A DNA stretch of 53,251 nucleotides. Source: Obelidium mucronatum. Lineage: Eukaryota > Chytridiomycota > Chytridiomycetes > Chytridiales > Chytriomycetaceae. Shown in pieces: positions 49,262 to 53,251 of this stretch (positions within the stretch are counted from its first letter, which is position 1; each line of letters begins with the position of its first letter). The translations under genes and the position numbers were made by a program. The stretch spans positions 1 to 53,251 of the forward strand of contig JAIVFH010000195.1 of assembly GCA_025765595.1 (NCBI GenBank), read 5' to 3'. The notes below the pieces were generated by a model that saw only the letters and a program-made list of their open reading frames with translations, made no database searches and was not told the DNA's origin.

Positions 49262-50176
49262 ATGGAGACTCAAAACGCACAGATAATGGACAGCTCTGCT
49301 GGCAGTGTGGAAATGAAGGAATTGAGAACTGTATCAGCAACAGCAGCACCGCAATCCGTGCCTCAAACACCGCAACAGCAGTTCATGTTTGCATCGCCGA
49401 TGCTGGTGTCCCGGTCATCACAGCCGCAACTGCATGTTCTGCCGCAGCCGGAATACTACCGCCGCATGTCCCTCCCAGCGCATCTTGCCACCTCGCAGAT
49501 CAACCCCCTCGTCCAGTACTCCCACATCCAGACGGACCTGATGAATTCATTCTCCCCGTACATGCTGCAGCAGTTTGACGACGGCAGCCAGCCGAGCCTT
49601 GTTGGCTCGCTGTCGATGGATGGAATGAACATGTTTGACTCTGGCGCCATCTACTACGATGCCGCCAGCCGCGCGCCCACGCCGTACTTCGAAGTGCCCG
49701 CCAGTCTGGCCGCCACGCCGCTTGCGTCGCCGGTCATCCAGGCGCGCGCCGCTGTTCACGCAACTCCGGCCGAAGACTCGAACCAGTCAACGCCGTCCGC
49801 AACGCCGCCCGCGTCGCCGGAAAAGCAGCAGCGGTCGAATTCGATTTCAAATTCAAATGCAAACGACAAGAAGAACCGCTTCAAGGCCACCGAGGCCGAG
49901 CTGCCGATTCTGTCCGCCGTCTTCGAGAAGAATCCGTTTCCCAGCGCAGTGCTGCGCAAGAAGCTGGCGGATCGTCTGGGCCTCGAGGTCAAGCAGATCC
50001 AGTTCTGGTTCCAGAACAGGCGCGCGACCCTCAAGATCAACGGCATCCACGTCATCAAGCCGAAAAAGACAAACACGCCATCTGCATCGTTCAAGGCGAA
50101 GCCAGCGCTGTCGCCGCTGACGGAGGGGAACCCGTACTTTTTCGTGGAGCACAATGCCGCGAAAGAGATTGTCTGA
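49262..50176 (+). CDS. Homeodomain protein 16 (class II, intronless, GC-rich)
   Basis: This is a single exon of 304 aa. It starts METQNAQIMDSSAGSVE. It has one N-terminal motif, YYRRMSLPAHL, and a QRSNSISNSNANDKKNRFKA stretch before the homeodomain (about 202-261: TEAELPILSAVF, EKNPFPSAVLRKKLADRLGL, KQIQFWFQNRRATLK). NGIHVIKPKKTN and ALSPLTEGNPYFFVEHNAAK complete it. The coding sequence is strongly GC-rich with GC-ending codons, unlike adjacent genes, and has no intron. Recent origin from a processed copy, or local GC-biased gene conversion, would fit. Confidence 0.92.
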   Translation: METQNAQIMDSSAGSVEMKELRTVSATAAPQSVPQTPQQQFMFASPMLVSRSSQPQLHVLPQPEYYRRMSLPAHLATSQINPLVQYSHIQTDLMNSFSPYMLQQFDDGSQPSLVGSLSMDGMNMFDSGAIYYDAASRAPTPYFEVPASLAATPLASPVIQARAAVHATPAEDSNQSTPSATPPASPEKQQRSNSISNSNANDKKNRFKATEAELPILSAVFEKNPFPSAVLRKKLADRLGLEVKQIQFWFQNRRATLKINGIHVIKPKKTNTPSASFKAKPALSPLTEGNPYFFVEHNAAKEIV

Positions 50177-50603
50177 TTACCAGTAGTTCATTTGCATGCG
50201 TTCCCAGCCTCATTATTGTCTTTCCTTTCTCTTTGATCATTCCCCCCTCGTGCATCTTTGTTTTTATTTAATTTTCCTCGAATTCTTTGTATTTCCTGAC
50301 TCCGTGTCCCTGCATCGTATTTGTTTTGCGTAGTCGTATTATTTTGCAATAATTGTGTGTTTACATTCTTCCATATTCCAAAGTGTAAAATCTGCCAAGA
50401 TCTCTTTTTTCTTGCTTTTCTGAAACAGAATCTGACAAACGCAACTCCTCCCAGAAATTCTATTTTCGGAAGTCTTCCCCTGCAACAAAAAACTTCTAAA
50501 TTGCAGTTTAAAACAACTCTCAGAACATCAAACCAATTTGAACTGGTTGCTGTTTTAAAGTGGACCATTACTCAGTTTCAGCCGAGAAAAAGCTTGTTAA
50601 AAT
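50177..50603. other. Intergenic, 427 bp
   Basis: This is T-rich, containing the 3' UTR of gene 16 and the 5' flank of gene 17. No TATA box, repeat or RNA gene was recognised. Confidence 0.45.
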
Positions 50604-52376
50604 ATGGACAACTCAAGTACAAACGACGAACAGCAGCAACCACAACAGGCAACATTTCCACTTATCGACACAAGGATTTCTTCTGTCGGATCAAGTTTGG
50701 AAAGGAAAACTGATGCGTTCACAGTCCCAAGTCACGGAAGACGTTTATTAGATTTCAAGTGTGATATGAGCCTCCTACCAGCCACTCCTCTCACTCCTCA
50801 AAACTTTGCAGCAGCAATTACTCAATCCTTTCCTTCTCCAAACACTCCTCGCAAGAGTTCATCTATTCAAACCCCTGTTTCTGCAAACGACTTGATGTCA
50901 ACTTTTATGTTCCAACCACCCCTATTGAAAACTGATTTCAGCTTTCCTGCCATGCCATACAAGTTAGAGCAAGGCCCTATTACTGCCACATCCTTACCAT
51001 CGGCTTCATCTGACTTATTTATGAACCCGTCGTCTTCTTCCACTCACGATTTCTTGTTTGACGCTGCTTCGCAAGCGTCAAATCTCATATCTCTGACTGA
51101 TTTGAACCTCCAATTCCCAAGCGAAAGCCAACAACAACCGCAACAACAACAAAGTCAAGAACAAGTGTCGATGTTTGCAGGATCAAACATGGATTACTCA
51201 TTCATGAATCAAGGGTCTTTGGACCCTGTGATCACGTCATCAACTTCGTTCGATTCGATTTCCGATTTCAACAATAACAACGCCGCCACCAACGCCTCTG
51301 GATTTAATAATACACAGTTGAATCAAGCGTTGCTTCAGCAACAAGTTCAGAATGGCCGTCGACAGTCGATAAGCTTTCCAAACAATGGGTTCCCCCAACA
51401 GCTTCAGCTTCAAATGCAGCAGCAACAGCCAGCATTATTTGGAACAGATATACTATACTCTAGACGTCCATCCGTGATATCGAGCGCCATGTCGTCTCCA
51501 TACCTGACGAATGGAACACCACCAAACTCTTCGACAGTATCATCTTCCATGAACATGAATTTGATGAGCCCCATGATGATGAACCACCAGTTTCAACAAC
51601 AACAACAACTCCAGTTGGATGCCAGTGGAGACAGGAGGCCTCGAATGACTTCATTAGGGTCGTTTCAGTTGCATAATCGACAACAGAAGTTTGATGGTTC
51701 TGATGGACGGCCTAGAATGAGTTCTTTGGGCTCTTTTCGTGAACCAATGGTTTTGGGAGGTGGGGGCACACCTACAACGACGGGGTCTCCTGCGTCTGTC
51801 TCTGGAACTGCATCTCCCATCATAAGCAACGCCAATCTTGTGACAAACGCGGGCTCTGCTACTGCCGCCACTGTTTCCGCTGGAGGAGCTGCAACTGCTA
51901 CTGGAAATACAGCTAAACAGTCTCCAGCCTTATCATCACGTAGACTTAGTCTTGTGAACCTTATTCGCCGGTCGAGTATGGGTGGATACAATAATAATCT
52001 GGGGAGCTTGCATCAAAAGGTACCACCAAGTCCAATGGGGAACAGTGCAGCAGCTATGGCGGCGGCCGCTGGCGGAGGCACAAAAAAACCTCGATTTAAG
52101 CCCCAGAAAGCGGATTTAGAGGTCCTTATGGCATCGTTTGAGAATAACCCGTTCCCAGATAAAGAAGAGAGGCGGCGGCTCGCAGAGAAACTTGTGTTGG
52201 AGCCGAAGCAGATTTTGTTTTGGTTCCAGAATCGGAGAGCTGCTTTGAAAATGAATGGAATTCACGTTCTGAAGCCGGGAGGTGTTGGTGGAGGCAGTTC
52301 AAGCGGTGTGGGGGATGATCAAAAGTTGGCACCATTGATGGAGGATAATGGTTACTTTTTTGTTGAGCAAGAGTGA
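50604..52376 (+). CDS. Homeodomain protein 17 (class II, longest)
   Basis: This is a single exon of 590 aa. A long Gln/Ser/Asn-rich N-terminus contains several RRxS-type sites (NGRRQSISFPNN, YSRRPSVISSAM, SSRRLSLVNLIRRSSMGG) and a duplicated block RPRMTSLGSF / RPRMSSLGSF. It lacks the exact DRRFSLP form. The homeodomain at about 493-552 reads PRFKPQKADLEVLMASF, ENNPFPDKEERRRLAEKLVL and KQILFWFQNRRAALK. NGIHVLKPGGVGG and LAPLMEDNGYFFVEQE complete it. KQILFW is shared only with gene 6 among the complete copies. Confidence 0.92.
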   Translation: MDNSSTNDEQQQPQQATFPLIDTRISSVGSSLERKTDAFTVPSHGRRLLDFKCDMSLLPATPLTPQNFAAAITQSFPSPNTPRKSSSIQTPVSANDLMSTFMFQPPLLKTDFSFPAMPYKLEQGPITATSLPSASSDLFMNPSSSSTHDFLFDAASQASNLISLTDLNLQFPSESQQQPQQQQSQEQVSMFAGSNMDYSFMNQGSLDPVITSSTSFDSISDFNNNNAATNASGFNNTQLNQALLQQQVQNGRRQSISFPNNGFPQQLQLQMQQQQPALFGTDILYSRRPSVISSAMSSPYLTNGTPPNSSTVSSSMNMNLMSPMMMNHQFQQQQQLQLDASGDRRPRMTSLGSFQLHNRQQKFDGSDGRPRMSSLGSFREPMVLGGGGTPTTTGSPASVSGTASPIISNANLVTNAGSATAATVSAGGAATATGNTAKQSPALSSRRLSLVNLIRRSSMGGYNNNLGSLHQKVPPSPMGNSAAAMAAAAGGGTKKPRFKPQKADLEVLMASFENNPFPDKEERRRLAEKLVLEPKQILFWFQNRRAALKMNGIHVLKPGGVGGGSSSGVGDDQKLAPLMEDNGYFFVEQE

Positions 52377-52781
52377 TTTCGGTTTTCGAAGAGTGTTTAG
52401 ACTGCTTTTTTTTCATGGAGGTTGCATTGAGTTTTTTTTCCATCATTTTTCCCACATATGCTTGCGTCATTCTATTTGTTTATTAGTTCTTTTGGGAATA
52501 TATATGCGTGTGTAAATAGAAACTATGTTTTGTACGGCCTGAGTGTGCAAAAAAGAAATAAGCTGCGGAATAACATGCAAAAAATATGCCGCGCCCAGAG
52601 AACTGCTTGGCTTTATGGTCCAAGCGCAAAGCAGGTTTTTCGGACAAGGGACCCCCCCCTGGTCGGAGGGGCGGAAAAACAGTTATAAGCAAACACCAAA
52701 GCATCTCAAATTCACACGCCAACTCATCCAGCATACGCACCAACCTTCAGCGAATTACAATCTGCACTTCGAATACAAAAA
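52377..52781. other. Intergenic, 405 bp
   Basis: This holds the 3' UTR of gene 17 and the promoter of gene 18, with TTATAAG near 52684 about 95 bp before its ATG, and a GC patch (CCCCCCCTGG...GGAGGGGCGG) near 52650-52675. Short open frames here are not supported. Confidence 0.4.
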
Positions 52782-53251
52782 ATGCAATTTCGGCAACAGC
52801 ATCAACAACAGCAACAGCATCCTTCGCCATTCGAACTCATTCACTTGGACCTCAACTTCTTCCCTCCTACCACCAACACCACCACCCACAGCCCTTCCTG
52901 CCCATCATTCATACGCCAGGAGCCGCTCAGCTTGCCAATGAACTTTTTCCTCTCCCCGTCACCGTCAGTGTCACCGTCGCAAACGCCGCTGCTTGGCGCG
53001 TTTCCCGATGCGGAGTCTATTGCCCAGCACCCTCTCCTGCGTGCCGTTGTGCCATCACTGCCATCGCCTACGCTGGGCCAAGCTGAAGAAGTATCGCGAA
53101 AGTCAAGTGCCGCAGTCACTACATGTCTCGAGGAATCATCCGCTGCCAACACCACCCGAGCACCCCTGCCACAGCAACACGACCGGCACACGCAAAGAGA
53201 AAAATATCGAAAAGAGACGAAGCTGAAGGAACCAGCTCCCAACACGCGTTT
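52782..53251 (+). CDS. Probable homeodomain protein 18 (class II), 5' part, cut by window end
   Basis: A frame with ATG at 52782 (MQFRQQHQQQQQHPSPFELI) stays open to the last base, 156 codons. It shows the class II N-terminal style: Gln tract, Pro/Ser-rich linker, EPLSLPMNFF, VSRKSSAAV (an RxxS site) and a basic EKYRKETKLKEP segment. The last visible codons read NTRF, which is exactly where other class II proteins enter the homeodomain (TRFKPTE in gene 10). The assignment therefore rests on position and style; the homeodomain itself is outside the window. Confidence 0.6.
   Translation, partial: MQFRQQHQQQQQHPSPFELIHLDLNFFPPTTNTTTHSPSCPSFIRQEPLSLPMNFFLSPSPSVSPSQTPLLGAFPDAESIAQHPLLRAVVPSLPSPTLGQAEEVSRKSSAAVTTCLEESSAANTTRAPLPQQHDRHTQREKYRKETKLKEPAPNTR

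Noticed and set aside
49635..50152. Arg-rich + and minus ORFs overlapping homeobox gene 16
   Set aside because: Shadow frames caused by high GC in the homeodomain gene.

Overview
The window looks like nuclear DNA of an early-diverging fungus, most likely a chytrid. Genes are spliced by short GT-AG introns, mostly 60-100 bp and sometimes with a TACTAAT-like branch site. Proteins are fungal or opisthokont in type: WDR59/Sea3, two SKP1 copies, a secreted-then-membrane SH3 protein, BTB, MYND and a paxillin-like LIM protein. Intergenic DNA is T/A-rich, and low-complexity Gln, Asn, Ala and Gly tracts are frequent. No tRNA, rRNA, CRISPR array or transposase was seen. Species assignment is inference.

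Layout. Positions 29-15028 hold ten diverse housekeeping or accessory genes: the 3' end of a WDR59/Sea3-like SEA/GATOR2 subunit, a membrane SH3 protein, an RRM protein with two zinc knuckles, a 98-aa LD-motif plus LIM protein, a BTB protein, an Ala/Glu/Lys-rich coiled-coil repeat protein, two tandem SKP1 genes with different C-terminal tails, a GNAT acetyltransferase, a small NNRRLW-motif protein, and a tail-anchored MYND protein with a degenerate retropepsin-like domain.

From 15400 to the end of the window lies a tandem homeobox array. It has 17 complete homeobox genes plus the 5' part of an eighteenth, all on the + strand. Four (15400-20678, class I) share a PPT(S/K)G arm motif, mostly a WFQNQRAK recognition helix, and a short C-terminus ending in Leu-Ile. 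Thirteen, plus the partial one (33019-53251, class II), share a NPFPS-type homeodomain. Most of these also carry N-terminal RRFSLP and RRMSLP motifs, a PGxDxL motif, an RRxS site just before the homeodomain, a GIHVxKPKK box just after it, and a terminal SPL...YFFVE motif.

The two classes are separated by one very large minus-strand gene (21819-32553, 9 exons, about 3387 aa). It has tropomodulin-like leucine-rich modules near both ends and about 2690 residues of Val/Glu/Thr repeats (201-bp unit) between them, punctuated by seven Ala/Gly-rich hydrophobic segments.

The best candidate for something undescribed is the homeobox array with its non-homeodomain motifs. They suggest a family of transcription factors sharing phosphorylation-dependent (PKA/14-3-3-type) control and a common C-terminal effector motif. 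The giant two-ended LRR protein is the second candidate. Exon structures given here were derived by eye from reading frame, splice consensus and protein family fit.
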